9,808 nucleotides of DNA from Gordonia sp. (in: high G+C Gram-positive bacteria) (GTDB taxonomy: Bacteria > Actinomycetota > Actinomycetes > Mycobacteriales > Mycobacteriaceae), in assembly GCA_030152405.1 (NCBI GenBank), contig JASLJL010000331.1:1-9808 (forward strand). The letters are read 5' to 3'. The notes beneath the pieces were generated by a model that made no database searches, was not told where the DNA came from, and saw only the letters and a program-made list of their open reading frames with translations. Positions 1-9,318 of this stretch are shown here, piece after piece (position 1 is the first letter of the stretch; the number at the start of each line of letters is the position of its first letter). Position numbers and translations under genes: made by a program.

Positions 1-25
1 GAGCGCGCGGGCGATCGCGACGCCT

Positions 26-2812
26 ATGGTCGACCGGATCCGGGTCGACGACACAGGTCGATCAGCCACCGAGCCGCTGCGCGACGACATCCGCTTTCTC
101 GGCGGACTCCTCGGCGACGTGATCCGATCGCAGGCAGGTGACGAGGTGTTCGACCTGGTCGAGGACTCGCGCCGAGATGCGTTCGGCATCCGCTACCAGG
201 ACGTGTCCCGGGACGAGTTGGCCCACCGCTACACCGGGCGGGACGTGTCGGAGCTCATGCCGGTGATCCGGGCGTTCTCCAACTTCGCACTGCTGGCCAA
301 TCTCGCCGAAGACCTGCACCGGGAGCGTCGTCGGCGGATCCATCTGATCGCCGGAGATCCGCCGCAGGCGTCGTCGCTCGGCGCGACGTACGCGCGGTTG
401 GCCGACGCCGGCCTCGACGACGCGCGGGTGCGTCGGATGATCTCCGACGCCAACGTGGTGCCGGTGATCACCGCCCATCCGACGGAGACCCGCCGCAAGA
501 GCGTGTTCGACGCGCAGAACCGCATCAACGAACTCATGCGGGTCCGCGGGCGGACCGAACTGACCGCCGACGAGGAGTCGACGATCACCCGGGAGATCTC
601 CCGCCACATCCTGATGCTGTGGCAGACGGCGCTCATCCGCATGCGCCGACTCACCATCAGCGATGAGATCACCACGGGACTCCGGTATTACGGTGCGTCG
701 TTCTTCGAGGTGATCCCGTCGTTGAACAACGACGTCCGGGAGGCACTCCGGGCGACCTTCCCGACCGTCGGATTCGACACGTCGATCATCACGATGGGGT
801 CGTGGATCGGCGGCGACCGTGACGGCAACCCGTTCGTCACCGGTGACATCGTGACCGAGGCCACGTCGGCGGCAGCGGCCACGGTCATGCGGCATCACTT
901 GGACGAACTGACCGCCCTGCATCAAGAACTCAGCATGTCGGTGCGCCTGATCAGCGGAGTGACCGACGACCTGTCGACGCTCGGCGACGGCTTCGCGCCC
1001 GAGACCCCGGACGGGGTGGACGACGAGCCCTTCCGGTCGGCCGTCACCGCGGTCCGCTCCCGTCTGCTGGCGCGAGCCGCGGCGACCCTCGGTGACGACG
1101 TCGTCCCGCCTGCCGATCGGTCACTCGCGGCCGACGCGGAACCCTACGCCGACGCAGCGGAGTTCCTCGCCGACCTCGACGTCATCGACGCCGCGCTGCG
1201 GGCGGTGGTGGACGACGCGATCGCCGACGACCGTCTCGCCGCGCTGCGTGAAGCGGTCCGGACCTTCGGTTTCCACCTGTCGGGGCTGGACATGCGCCAG
1301 AACTCGGAGACACACGAGGACGTGGTCGGCGAACTACTGGCCTGGGCCGGCGTGTGTGCGGACTACTCAGCGCTGGACGAGGACGACCGAGTCGCGGTGC
1401 TCACCGCCGAACTCACGTCACGCAGGCCGCTGACCAGCCCGGATGCTCGACTCAGTGATCTGGCAGTGAAGGAGCTCGGCGTCGTGCACGCGGCGGCGGC
1501 AGCGGTGGAGCGGTTCGGACCGAAGGCGGTGCCGGTCTACATCATCAGCATGTGTCAGTCCGTCTCCGACATGTTGGAGGCCATGATCCTGCTCAAGGAG
1601 GCGGGCATCTTCGACGCGGGCGACGGAACGCCGTCGTGCAGCGTGCGGGTGGTCCCGTTGTTCGAGACGATCGAGGATCTGCAGGCGGGCGCGGGGATAC
1701 TCACGTCCGCGTTGAACGTGCCGTTCTACCGTGAGCTGATCCGGAGCCAGGGCGACGTCCACGAAGTGATGCTCGGCTACTCCGACTCCAACAAGGACGG
1801 CGGCTACCTCGCCGCCAACTGGGCCCTCTACCGCGGCGAACTCGACCTGGTGGAGGCGGCACGCGCCGCAGGCATCCGACTCCGGCTCTTCCACGGCCGC
1901 GGCGGAACCGTCGGACGCGGTGGAGGCCCGAGCTACGACGCGATCCTCGCCCAGCCGCCGGGTGCGGTGCAGGGGTCGCTTCGGCTCACCGAGCAGGGCG
2001 AGATCATCGCGGCCAAGTACGCCGAGCCGGTGCGCGCCCGCCGCAACCTGGAATCGCTCGTCGCGGCGACCCTCGAATCGTCGCTGCTCGACGTCGAGGG
2101 GCTCGGTGAGGACTCAGCCGAGGCGTATCGGGTGTTCGACGAGCTCGCCGCGTCGGCGCGGACCGCGTACTCGCGCCTGGTCCACGACACTCCGGGTTTC
2201 GTCGAGTACTTCACCGCGTCGACGCCGTTGTCGGAGATCGGCGCCCTGAACATCGGCAGCCGCCCGACCTCGCGCAAACAGACCACGGCCATCTCCGACC
2301 TGCGCGCGATCCCGTGGGTGCTGTCGTGGACGCAGTGTCGGGTGATGCTGCCCGGCTGGTACGGCACCGGTACCGCGTTCGCCGACTGGATCGGCGACAG
2401 TCCCGAGCGGCTCGCCGTGCTCGCCGACTACTACCGCAGGTGGCCGTTCTTCCGGTCGGTGATGTCGAACATGGCCCAGGTGCTCGCGAAGAGCGACATG
2501 GGTCTGGCTCACCGCTATGCGCAATTGGTACCGGACGTCGAACTCCGCGACCGGGTCTTCACGATGATCGTCGACGAGCACGAGCGCACCATCGCGATGT
2601 GCGCGGCCATCACCGGGACCGACGACCTGCTCGCCGACAACGACGCGTTGAAGCGATCCGTGGTCAACAGGTTCCCGTATCTCGAACCGCTCAATCTTCT
2701 GCAGGTGGAGCTTCTGCAGCGGTTCCGCGCGGGCGACGACTCACCGCAGATCCGACGCGCGATCCAGCTGACCATGAACGGACTGGCCACCGCGCTCCGC
2801 AACAGCGGGTAG
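26..2812 (+). CDS. ppc: Phosphoenolpyruvate carboxylase (start uncertain)
   Basis: Cytosolic anaplerotic enzyme that carboxylates PEP with bicarbonate to oxaloacetate. The 928-residue reading is full length for the bacterial family. Visible landmarks are TAHPTE with the catalytic His at residue 151, GGDRDGN at 262-268, [10 protein letters not shown] at 584-593, the glycine-rich [13 protein letters not shown] loop at 623-635, GSRPTSRK and the [11 protein letters not shown] segment. The C-terminus [12 protein letters not shown] is the conserved tail that reaches into the active site, with NSG as I recall it from the Corynebacterium enzyme rather than the commoner NTG. The corynebacterial enzyme is known to be inhibited by aspartate and activated by acetyl-CoA; nothing here shows regulation directly. 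The ATG at 26 has no Shine-Dalgarno sequence, and the frame stays open to the left edge without another start codon. The real start may therefore lie before the window. It converges on pgl. Confidence 0.96.
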   Translation: MVDRIRVDDTGRSATEPLRDDIRFLGGLLGDVIRSQAGDEVFDLVEDSRRDAFGIRYQDVSRDELAHRYTGRDVSELMPVIRAFSNFALLANLAEDLHRERRRRIHLIAGDPPQASSLGATYARLADAGLDDARVRRMISDANVVPVITAHPTETRRKSVFDAQNRINELMRVRGRTELTADEESTITREISRHILMLWQTALIRMRRLTISDEITTGLRYYGASFFEVIPSLNNDVREALRATFPTVGFDTSIITMGSWIGGDRDGNPFVTGDIVTEATSAAAATVMRHHLDELTALHQELSMSVRLISGVTDDLSTLGDGFAPETPDGVDDEPFRSAVTAVRSRLLARAAATLGDDVVPPADRSLAADAEPYADAAEFLADLDVIDAALRAVVDDAIADDRLAALREAVRTFGFHLSGLDMRQNSETHEDVVGELLAWAGVCADYSALDEDDRVAVLTAELTSRRPLTSPDARLSDLAVKELGVVHAAAAAVERFGPKAVPVYIISMCQSVSDMLEAMILLKEAGIFDAGDGTPSCSVRVVPLFETIEDLQAGAGILTSALNVPFYRELIRSQGDVHEVMLGYSDSNKDGGYLAANWALYRGELDLVEAARAAGIRLRLFHGRGGTVGRGGGPSYDAILAQPPGAVQGSLRLTEQGEIIAAKYAEPVRARRNLESLVAATLESSLLDVEGLGEDSAEAYRVFDELAASARTAYSRLVHDTPGFVEYFTASTPLSEIGALNIGSRPTSRKQTTAISDLRAIPWVLSWTQCRVMLPGWYGTGTAFADWIGDSPERLAVLADYYRRWPFFRSVMSNMAQVLAKSDMGLAHRYAQLVPDVELRDRVFTMIVDEHERTIAMCAAITGTDDLLADNDALKRSVVNRFPYLEPLNLLQVELLQRFRAGDDSPQIRRAIQLTMNGLATALRNSG

Positions 2813-2826
2813 GCCTTTCAGAGGCC
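2812..2826. terminator. Short stem-loop across the ppc and pgl stop codons (possible weak terminator)
   Basis: A perfect 5-bp inverted repeat, GGCCT then TTCAG then AGGCC, spans the end of ppc (stop TAG at 2810-2812) and the end of pgl (stop TGA at 2820-2818 on the minus strand). Only five bases separate the two genes, so any terminator must overlap coding sequence. The stem is short and no U-tract follows in either direction, so this is at best a weak bidirectional pause or termination site. It could also be chance in GC-rich DNA. Confidence 0.25.
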
Positions 2827-3537
2827 GGAGGCAGCGGCCGGATCGAGGAACCAGACGGTGGCGTCGGTGCCGTGGGCTCCCGCGCACGGCCAGTCCTCGC
2901 GTGACGCACCGTTGTGCGCGGCGGCGACGGCTTCGGCCTTCTCCTCGCCCGACACCAGGAACCACACCTCGCGGGAGGCGTTGATCACCGGGAACGTCAA
3001 CGTCAATCGGGCGGGCGGCGGCTTCGGCGAGTCGGTGACAGCCACGACGGGAACGACGTCCTCGGCCGTCGCCTCGGTGTGCGGGAACAGCGAGTTGACG
3101 TGACCCTCGCCGCCCATGCCGAGGAGGTGCACGTCGAAGACGGTGCTGTCGCCGATGAGGCGTGCATAGTCGCGGGCGGCGGCGTCGATGTCGTCGCCGA
3201 ACTCTCCGTCCGACGGCGCCATCACATGCACGCGGGACGGGTCGACGCTCACCTGATTGAGGAGTGCGTCGAACGCCTGACCGGAGTTGCGCTCCGGGTG
3301 CGTCGCGGGGACGAAGCGGTCGTCGCCCCAGTAGATCTCCACCCGCGACCAACAGATGTCGCCGGAGTCCGCGGCGAGAGCCTTGAGCAGGCCGATGCCG
3401 TTGCTTCCGCCGGTCAGTGCGACCGACGCGACACCGCGGGCCTCCTGTGCACGGACCACCAGATCGACGAACCGAGCTCGCGCCGTCTCGATCAGATCGG
3501 CAGCGGACTCGAAGACCAGGGTCTCGGGTGCGGTCAC
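2818..3537 (-). CDS. pgl: 6-phosphogluconolactonase
   Basis: Hydrolyses 6-phosphogluconolactone to 6-phosphogluconate, the second step of the oxidative pentose phosphate pathway, in the cytosol. At 239 residues it has the normal length for the SOL/DevB-type lactonase of the NagB-like fold. The phosphate-binding turn LTGGSNG is at residues 41-47, the WGDDRFVP block with the following ERNS at 70-85, and the family signature LLGMGGEGHVNSLFP at 138-152 with the expected catalytic His146. That signature has Glu where most lactonases have Asp (DGH), a variant I also recall from mycobacterial homologues. The GTG start at 3537-3535 is supported by GAGGAG at 3548-3543, five bases upstream. The start overlaps the opcA stop as GTGA, which suggests translational coupling. 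It is the last gene of the tkt-tal-zwf-opcA-pgl operon. Confidence 0.95.
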   Translation of the reverse strand: MTAPETLVFESAADLIETARARFVDLVVRAQEARGVASVALTGGSNGIGLLKALAADSGDICWSRVEIYWGDDRFVPATHPERNSGQAFDALLNQVSVDPSRVHVMAPSDGEFGDDIDAAARDYARLIGDSTVFDVHLLGMGGEGHVNSLFPHTEATAEDVVPVVAVTDSPKPPPARLTLTFPVINASREVWFLVSGEEKAEAVAAAHNGASREDWPCAGAHGTDATVWFLDPAAASGL

Positions 3538-4448
3538 AGCGTCTCCTCGTATTCGACTGCGGGCAGCCCGTGAAGGGCCGCTTCGTACACTTCATCGGCG
3601 TCGAGGCTGCGAAGCTCTTCCGCGAGGCACTCGGCTGTGGTGCGACGAGCGAACGCCGCACGGCCGTCGGGATGACCGGTGCTGCGCAACACGCCGCCAC
3701 CGGAGTCGTCGACGGACACCTCCAACTCGCCGTTCTCCCGCAGCAGCCGGACGCCGAGACGGCCCGGCCTGCGCACGACGCGAGTCTTGAGCGCGTGAGC
3801 CAGCCAACCCGCGAACACGTCGAGTCCCGGCATGTCGAAAGGCCCGCTGACCTCGGCAGAGATCACCGGAGTGTGCGGCGGACGGTCGAGCGCCGAGACG
3901 AGCATCGCGCGCCACGGGGTGATCGCCGACCACGACAGGTCGGTGTCGCCGGGGTGATAGCCGGCACGACGCGCCGCCAGGAACGCGTGCGGGTCGGGGG
4001 ACTGCCGTGCGTCGGTGATGCGTCGCGACGCGAGCCGTCCGAGCCGATCCTGCGACGGTTGCTCGGGGGAGCGGCCGGGCCACCACGTCACGACGGGGGT
4101 GTCGGGCAGCAGGAACGGTGTGACGACGGCGTGGGGATGCTCGGCGAGCGGTCCCGACAGGGTCAGCAGGACGACCTCCGAAGCTCCGGCATCGCCGCCG
4201 ACCCGGATCTGCGCGTCGAGTCGGGCCTCGACGTCCCGGTCGGCGCGGCAGACCACGATGACGCGACACGGATGCTCACGGCTGGCCGCGTTCGACGCAG
4301 ACACGGCCGCCTCGGTGTCGTCGGTCGCGTCCACGTCGATGATCAGCGTGAGCACGCGGCCCAGGGTGACGGCGCCGCCGCTGCTCCGCATCCGGACCAG
4401 CTTCTTGCTGATCTCGGTGGTGTCCGTGTTCGGCAGATCGACGATCAT
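3534..4448 (-). CDS. opcA: Glucose-6-phosphate dehydrogenase assembly protein OpcA
   Basis: OpcA is needed for full activity or assembly of glucose-6-phosphate dehydrogenase; this is known from cyanobacteria and Corynebacterium. It is not itself a known enzyme. The 304-residue protein opens with MIVDLPNTDTTEISKKL and continues through GGAVTLGRVLTLII (residues 24-37), the typical actinobacterial OpcA start. Further family-like blocks are PVVTWWPG at 118-125 and TDLSWSAITPWR at 169-180, followed by a C-terminal beta-rich region. No signal peptide or membrane segment is visible. The ATG start at 4448-4446 has GAGGAG at 4460-4455, six bases upstream. It lies 40 bp after zwf, the enzyme it serves, and its stop overlaps the pgl start by 4 bp. 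Confidence 0.94.
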   Translation of the reverse strand: MIVDLPNTDTTEISKKLVRMRSSGGAVTLGRVLTLIIDVDATDDTEAAVSASNAASREHPCRVIVVCRADRDVEARLDAQIRVGGDAGASEVVLLTLSGPLAEHPHAVVTPFLLPDTPVVTWWPGRSPEQPSQDRLGRLASRRITDARQSPDPHAFLAARRAGYHPGDTDLSWSAITPWRAMLVSALDRPPHTPVISAEVSGPFDMPGLDVFAGWLAHALKTRVVRRPGRLGVRLLRENGELEVSVDDSGGGVLRSTGHPDGRAAFARRTTAECLAEELRSLDADEVYEAALHGLPAVEYEETL

Positions 4449-4488
4449 CGCGTTCTCCTCACGTCCTGCGCTCGCACGTCGCGCGCCG

Positions 4489-6060
4489 TCACGGTCGCCG
4501 CCAGCTGCGGCCGGTCCGGCTCATCATCTCGTCGGCCGAGGCCGGGCCCCACGTGCCCGACTCGTACTCGTCGGGGGTCCCGGACTCCGCCCACTCCGCC
4601 AGCACGGGGTCGAGGATGTCCCAACTCAGTTCCACCTCTTCGTTGACCGGGAACAGCGACGGTTCGCCGAGCAGGACGTCGAGGAGCAGACGCTCATACG
4701 CTTCCGGCGAGGACACGGTGAACGCCTCGCCGTAGCTGAAGTCCATGTTGACGTCGCGGACCTCCATCCCGCTGCCGGGCACCTTCGATCCGAAGCGCAG
4801 CGTCACGCCCTCGTCCGGCTGCACGCGGATGACCAGCGCGTTCTGTCCGAGCTCAGCGGTCATCGTGTCGTCGAAGGGGAGATGCGGGGCGCGTTTGAAG
4901 ACCAGTGCGATCTCGGTGACGCGTCGGCCGAGACGTTTGCCGGTCCGCAGATAGAACGGGACCCCGGCCCACCGCCGGGTGTCCACTTCGAGGGCGATCG
5001 CCGCGAACGTCTCCGTGGTGGAGTCGGCGGCGAAGCCTTCCTCGTCCTTGAGCCCGACGACCTGCTCGGATCCCTGCCAACCGGGCCCGTACTGACCGCG
5101 GGCGGAGTTCTCCGAGATCGGGAGGATGTTGCGGGTGGACTGCAGAACCTTGATCTTCTCGGTCTGCAGGTTGCGCGGCGAGAACGACACCGGCTCCTCC
5201 ATCGCGACGAGCGCGAGCAGTTGAAGGAGATGATTCTGGATGACGTCGCGCGCCGCGCCGATGCCGTCGTAGTAGCCCGCACGACCACCGAGACCGATGT
5301 CCTCGGCCATCGTGATCTGCACGTGGTCCACGTAGTGCGAACTCCACAGCGGGTCGAAGAGCTGATTGGCGAAGCGCAGCGCGAGGATGTTCTGAACAGT
5401 CTCCTTGCCCAGGTAGTGGTCGATGCGGAACACCGACTCCTCCGGGAACACGCTGTTCACGAGCTCGTTCAGCTCGACTGCGGACTGATGATCGTGACCG
5501 AACGGTTTCTCGATCACCACGCGACGCCAACTGTCCGCCGTCACACCGCCCGTCGCTCCGCTCGCCGAGACAGGATCGGCCATCCCGGTCCGCCGCAACT
5601 GACTGAGCACGACGGGGAAGGCCTTCGGCGGGATGGACAGATAGTAGGCGTGGTTGCCGTCGGTGCCGCGGACCGAGTCCAGGTCGGCGAGCGTCTGCTG
5701 AAGCTCAGCGAACGCGTCGTCGTCCTCGAACGAGCCCGCGACGAACCGGATGCCCTCGGCGAGACGCTCCCACACCTCTTCGCGGAACCCGGTGCGGCAG
5801 TTGGCCTCCACCGCCTTGCGGACGAGGGTCGTGAAGTCGGCGTCCGCCCAGTCTCGGCGCGCGAATCCGACGAGCGCGAAACTCGGCGGCAGGAGCCCGC
5901 GGTTCGCGAGATCGTAGATCGCCGGCATCAGCTTGCGACGGGCGAGATCGCCCGTCACCCCGAAGATCACCAGCGCCGACGGTCCCGCGATCCGCGGCAG
6001 ACGCCGATCATGCGGGTCACGCAGGGGATTGGTCCACTCCTGACTCACCGCACGCGGCAT
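4489..6060 (-). CDS. zwf: Glucose-6-phosphate 1-dehydrogenase
   Basis: Oxidises glucose-6-phosphate to 6-phosphogluconolactone, normally with NADP, as the entry and main control step of the oxidative pentose phosphate pathway. The 523-residue length is usual for the family. The N-terminal Rossmann domain carries GVTGDLA at residues 34-40, and EKPFG (184-188) supplies the conserved Lys185. The active-site signature RIDHYLGKE is at 212-220, including Asp214 and His215, and GYYDGIGAARDVIQNH (262-277) carries the second conserved His. The C-terminal domain has LRTGKRL at 371-377. The short N-terminal extension before PRIAGP resembles actinobacterial Zwf2-type proteins. The ATG start at 6060-6058 has GGAGGG at 6072-6067, six bases upstream. 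It sits 27 bp after tal and just before its partner opcA. Cofactor preference cannot be fixed from motifs alone. Confidence 0.97.
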   Translation of the reverse strand: MPRAVSQEWTNPLRDPHDRRLPRIAGPSALVIFGVTGDLARRKLMPAIYDLANRGLLPPSFALVGFARRDWADADFTTLVRKAVEANCRTGFREEVWERLAEGIRFVAGSFEDDDAFAELQQTLADLDSVRGTDGNHAYYLSIPPKAFPVVLSQLRRTGMADPVSASGATGGVTADSWRRVVIEKPFGHDHQSAVELNELVNSVFPEESVFRIDHYLGKETVQNILALRFANQLFDPLWSSHYVDHVQITMAEDIGLGGRAGYYDGIGAARDVIQNHLLQLLALVAMEEPVSFSPRNLQTEKIKVLQSTRNILPISENSARGQYGPGWQGSEQVVGLKDEEGFAADSTTETFAAIALEVDTRRWAGVPFYLRTGKRLGRRVTEIALVFKRAPHLPFDDTMTAELGQNALVIRVQPDEGVTLRFGSKVPGSGMEVRDVNMDFSYGEAFTVSSPEAYERLLLDVLLGEPSLFPVNEEVELSWDILDPVLAEWAESGTPDEYESGTWGPASADEMMSRTGRSWRRP

Positions 6061-6087
6061 TCTCAGCCCTCCGCCTCTGTCTTCTCG

Positions 6088-7206
6088 CTAGCGTGCCGCG
6101 TCGAGCTGAGCCGACGTCGCCGTCAGCAGCTCGTCCCAGGCCTGCTCGAACTTCTCGACGCCTTCGCGCTCGAGCACGACGAACACGTCGTCGAGATCGA
6201 CGCCGACCGACCGCAGCGCGTTGAACACGTCACGCGACGGACCCTCCTGGCCGACGATCGACTCGGCGTTCACCCAGCCGTGATCGGCGAACGCCTCGAG
6301 CGTCTTGCCGGGCACGGTGTTGACGGTGTTGGGGGCGACCAACTCGCTGACGTACAGCGTGTCCGGGTAGTCCGCGTTCTTGGTGCCGGTGGACGCCCAC
6401 AGCGGACGCTGGGGGAGAGCACCGTGCGCCTGGAGATCGGGGAAACGCGTCTCCTTCTCGAACACCTCCTGGTAGGCGGCGTACGCGAGCCTCGCATTGG
6501 CCAGTCCGGCCTTGCCCCGCAGGTCGAGAGCGTCGGGGGTGCCGATCGCGTTGAGCCGGTTGTCGATCTCGGAGTCGACGCGCGAGACGAAGAACGAGGC
6601 GACCGACGCGATCTTGCTCGCATCGTGGCCGTTGCGGAGTGCACGGTCGAGACCGTCGAGGTAGGCATCCATCACTTCGCGGTAGCGCTCCACCGAGAAG
6701 ATCAGGGTCACGTTGACGCTGATGCCCTGGGCGATCACGTCGGCGATCGCGGGCACACCCGCGGCCGTCGCGGGGATCTTGATCAGGACGTTGGGGCGGT
6801 CGACGAGGTTCCAGAGCTCGACCGCCTGCTCGACGGTCTCCGCAGTCTTGTTCGCCAGACGCGGGTCCACCTCGATCGACACGCGGCCGTCGAGTCCGTC
6901 GGTGGAGTCGAAGATCGGTGCCAGGACGTCGCACGCGTTGCGGACGTCGTCGGTGGTGATCGCGGTGATCGCCGAGTCGACGTCGGCGCCCTCGCCCGCG
7001 AGCTTGGTGATCTGAGCCGAGTACACGCCGGCGTCCGACGAGATCGCGTTCTGGAAGATCGCCGGGTTGGTGGTGACGCCGACGATCGATCGGGTGTCGA
7101 TCTGCTCCTGGAGCGCGCCGGAGGAGATGAGTCCTCGCGACAGGTCGTCGAGCCACACCGAGACGCCCGCCTCGGACAGCGCGGCGAGATTGCTGTTCTG
7201 TGCCAT
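6088..7206 (-). CDS. tal: Transaldolase
   Basis: Transfers a three-carbon dihydroxyacetone unit between sedoheptulose-7-phosphate and glyceraldehyde-3-phosphate in the non-oxidative pentose phosphate pathway. The 372-residue product has the length usual for actinobacterial transaldolases, longer than the roughly 317-residue E. coli type. Motifs are SVWLDDLSR at residues 16-24 with the likely catalytic Asp, the signature GVTTNPAIF at 43-51, and NVLIKIPAT at 139-147 with Schiff-base Lys143. VNVTLIFS follows at 164-171, [12 protein letters not shown] at 204-215 and LWASTGTKN at 269-277. No fused phosphoglucose isomerase domain follows. The frame stays open further upstream into tkt, but the ATG at 7206-7204 is chosen because GAGGAG lies at 7220-7215 and homologues start here. 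It is 20 bp after tkt and 27 bp before zwf. Confidence 0.96.
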   Translation of the reverse strand: MAQNSNLAALSEAGVSVWLDDLSRGLISSGALQEQIDTRSIVGVTTNPAIFQNAISSDAGVYSAQITKLAGEGADVDSAITAITTDDVRNACDVLAPIFDSTDGLDGRVSIEVDPRLANKTAETVEQAVELWNLVDRPNVLIKIPATAAGVPAIADVIAQGISVNVTLIFSVERYREVMDAYLDGLDRALRNGHDASKIASVASFFVSRVDSEIDNRLNAIGTPDALDLRGKAGLANARLAYAAYQEVFEKETRFPDLQAHGALPQRPLWASTGTKNADYPDTLYVSELVAPNTVNTVPGKTLEAFADHGWVNAESIVGQEGPSRDVFNALRSVGVDLDDVFVVLEREGVEKFEQAWDELLTATSAQLDAAR

Positions 7207-7214
7207 GTTCTGTG

Positions 7215-7220
7215 CTCCTC
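7215..7220 (-). promoter_or_regulatory. Ribosome binding site that fixes the tal start
   Basis: GAGGAG on the minus strand lies eight bases before the ATG at 7206-7204, inside the 20-bp gap after the tkt stop. It supports this start over an extended reading that would run back to about 7458 inside tkt. Confidence 0.8.
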
Positions 7221-7226
7221 TCGTTG

Positions 7227-9302
7227 TCACTTGCCGAGCAGAGTGCGGGCGGCGGCCTCGACGGCGGCCGAGGTGATGCCGAACTCCTCGTACAGCTTCT
7301 TGTACGGAGCCGACGCGCCGTAGTGCTCGATCGAGACGATCGCGCCGCCCGCGACGATCGCGTGCCACGGCATCGCGATGCCCGCCTCGACGGAGACACG
7401 CGGGACTCCGGTCGGGAGGACCGACTCGCGGTAGTCGGCGTCCTGCTCGTCGAACCACTCGATCGACGGCATCGAGACGACACGTGCCTTGATTCCGTCG
7501 GCGGCCAGCGCGTCGCGGGCCTCGACGGCGAGGCTCACCTCGGAGCCGGTGCCGATCAGGACGACGTCCGGCGTGCCGTCGGTGTCGGCCAGGACGTAGC
7601 CGCCCTTGGCGACGCCCTCGTACGAGGTGCCTTCGAGCACGGGAACGTTCTGGCGCGTCAGGGCCAGGCCGACCGGGCGGTTCCGCCGGGTCAAGAGGTG
7701 ACGCCAGGCGTGCGCGGTCTCGTTGGCGTCGGCCGGGCGCACCACGTCGAGGTTCGGGATCGCGCGCAGCGCGGCCAGGTGCTCGATCGGCTGGTGGGTC
7801 GGACCGTCCTCACCGAGTCCGATGGAATCGTGGGTCCACACGTAGATCGGGTCGATCTCCATCAGTGCGGCGAGCCGGACCGCGGGCCGCATGTAGTCGG
7901 CGAACTGCAGGAACGTTCCGCCGTAGGCGCGGGTCGGGCCGTGCAGGACGATGCCCGACAGGATCGAGCCCATCGCGTGCTCGCGGATGCCGAAGTGCAG
8001 CGTGCGCCCGTAGGGCTCGGCACTCCACGTCGACGTCGAGATCGACTGCGGTCCGAACGACGTCGCGCCGTCCATCGTCGTGTTGTTCGAGCCGGCGAGG
8101 TCGGCGGAGCCGCCCCACAGTTCGGGGAGGATCGGTGCGAGCGCCGACAGGACCTTGCCCGACGCCGAGCGGGTGGCCACGTCCTTGTCGCCGGTCTCCC
8201 ACGACGGGAGCGCCTCGGTCCATCCCTCCGGCAGCTCCTGCGCGAAGAGGCGGTCGAACAGTTCCTTGCGCTGCGGGTTGTCCGCGGCCCAGGCGTCGAA
8301 GTCCTTCTGCCACTCGGCGCGGACGGCGGCGGCCCGGCCCACGAGTCCGCGGGTGTGCTTGATGACGTCGTCGGCGACGTCGAAGTTCTTCGACGGGTCG
8401 AAGCCGACGGCCTCCTTGGTCGCGGCCACCTCGTCGGCGCCGAGTGCACTGCCGTGCGAGGCTCCGGTGTTCATCTTCGTCGGCGCCGGGAACGCGATGA
8501 CGGTGCGGACGCGAATGATCGACGGCTTGTCGGTGACGGCCTTGGCGGCCTCGACAGCGGCTTCGAGGGCTGCGACGTCCTCGCCGCCCTCCACGGTCTG
8601 CACATGCCAGCCGTACGCCTCGTAGCGCTTGGCCACGTCCTCGGTGAGGGCGATCTGAGTGTCGTCCTCGATGGAGATGCGGTTGTCGTCGTAGAAGACG
8701 ATCAGATTGCCGAGCTGCTGGGTGCCCGCGAGCGACGACGCCTCGGATGTGACGCCTTCCTCGATGTCGCCGTCGGAGGCGATGACGTACACGAAGTGAT
8801 CGAACGGGCTCTCGCCCGCCGGAGCGTCCGGATCGAACAGTCCGCGCTCACGACGTGCGGCCATGGCCATGCCGACCGACGACGCCAGTCCCTGGCCGAG
8901 CGGGCCGGTGGTGATCTCGACGCCCGCGGTGTGACGGAACTCCGGGTGTCCGGGCGTCAGCGAACCCCACGTGCGCAGCGCGATCAGGTCGTCGAGCTCG
9001 AGACCGAAACCGCCGAGGTACAGCTGGATGTACTGGGTCAGGCTGGAGTGACCGCAGGAGAGGACGAAGCGGTCGCGGCCGACCCACGCCGGATCGGCGG
9101 GGTCGTGACGCATGACTCGCTGGTACAGCGTGTACGCGAGGGGAGCGAGGCTCATCGCGGTGCCGGGATGGCCGCTGCCGCAGTTCTGGACGGCGTCGGC
9201 TGCGAGGATGCGGGCCGTGTCGACGGCCTTGGTGTCCACGTCGGTCCAGTCGGCGGGGTGAACCGGTCGGGTCAGTGCGCGGATGTCGTCGGTGATGGCC
9301 AC
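7227..9302 (-). CDS. tkt: Transketolase
   Basis: Thiamine diphosphate and magnesium dependent enzyme that moves two-carbon ketol units between sugar phosphates in the non-oxidative pentose phosphate pathway. The 691 residues show the normal order of ThDP-binding, pyrimidine-binding and C-terminal domains. [17 protein letters not shown] (residues 44-60) includes the conserved His45, and His85 lies in SCGHSS. The ThDP/Mg motif runs from ASDGDIEEG (175-183) to Asn207, with Ser at the first position of the usual GDG, as I recall for mycobacterial enzymes. FGIREHAM (437-444) carries catalytic Glu441, and GEDGPTHQP is at 497-505. The start is GTG at 9302-9300. The nearest Shine-Dalgarno, AGGAG at 9318-9314, is 11 bases away, rather far. 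No better in-frame start is seen and the N-terminus fits homologues. It is the first gene of the pentose phosphate operon. Confidence 0.97.
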   Translation of the reverse strand: MAITDDIRALTRPVHPADWTDVDTKAVDTARILAADAVQNCGSGHPGTAMSLAPLAYTLYQRVMRHDPADPAWVGRDRFVLSCGHSSLTQYIQLYLGGFGLELDDLIALRTWGSLTPGHPEFRHTAGVEITTGPLGQGLASSVGMAMAARRERGLFDPDAPAGESPFDHFVYVIASDGDIEEGVTSEASSLAGTQQLGNLIVFYDDNRISIEDDTQIALTEDVAKRYEAYGWHVQTVEGGEDVAALEAAVEAAKAVTDKPSIIRVRTVIAFPAPTKMNTGASHGSALGADEVAATKEAVGFDPSKNFDVADDVIKHTRGLVGRAAAVRAEWQKDFDAWAADNPQRKELFDRLFAQELPEGWTEALPSWETGDKDVATRSASGKVLSALAPILPELWGGSADLAGSNNTTMDGATSFGPQSISTSTWSAEPYGRTLHFGIREHAMGSILSGIVLHGPTRAYGGTFLQFADYMRPAVRLAALMEIDPIYVWTHDSIGLGEDGPTHQPIEHLAALRAIPNLDVVRPADANETAHAWRHLLTRRNRPVGLALTRQNVPVLEGTSYEGVAKGGYVLADTDGTPDVVLIGTGSEVSLAVEARDALAADGIKARVVSMPSIEWFDEQDADYRESVLPTGVPRVSVEAGIAMPWHAIVAGGAIVSIEHYGASAPYKKLYEEFGITSAAVEAAARTLLGK

Positions 9303-9313
9303 GATCGTGGAGT

Positions 9314-9318
9314 CTCCT
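9314..9318 (-). promoter_or_regulatory. Ribosome binding site of tkt, unusually distant
   Basis: AGGAG on the minus strand lies 11 bases before the GTG at 9302-9300. This is longer than the 5-8 base spacing seen for the other genes of the operon. It lies beside, and by two bases within, one arm of an inverted repeat. Confidence 0.5.

Noticed and set aside
138..152. Possible loss of key residues in these enzymes, such as EGH instead of DGH in pgl (residue numbers) and SDG instead of GDG in tkt.
   Set aside because: As far as I recall, both are ordinary variants in mycobacterial homologues. The catalytic His in pgl and the Asp/Asn metal ligands in tkt are retained.
62..925. A 287-codon minus-strand frame within ppc.
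   Set aside because: It is codon-aligned antisense to a clear PEPC gene and has low-complexity Arg/Asp/Val composition.
3417..4646. A 409-codon plus-strand frame over pgl and opcA, and a 319-codon minus-strand frame at 2741-3700.
   Set aside because: Both are Arg/Pro-rich shadow frames of high-GC coding DNA with no family motifs. pgl and opcA account for this DNA.
4015..7323. An uninterrupted 1102-codon plus-strand reading frame antisense to opcA, zwf and tal.
   Set aside because: Over zwf and tal its codons are the exact reverse complements of the sense codons. It stays open because those genes avoid TTA, CTA and TCA codons, as expected at high GC. It has no SD, is rich in Arg, Asp and Val, and shows no recognisable domain. 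The sense genes are unambiguous.
7207..7458. An N-terminal extension of tal into the tkt coding region.
   Set aside because: The added residues are Arg-rich shadow sequence overlapping tkt. A good GAGGAG and ATG at 7206 match the normal transaldolase start.
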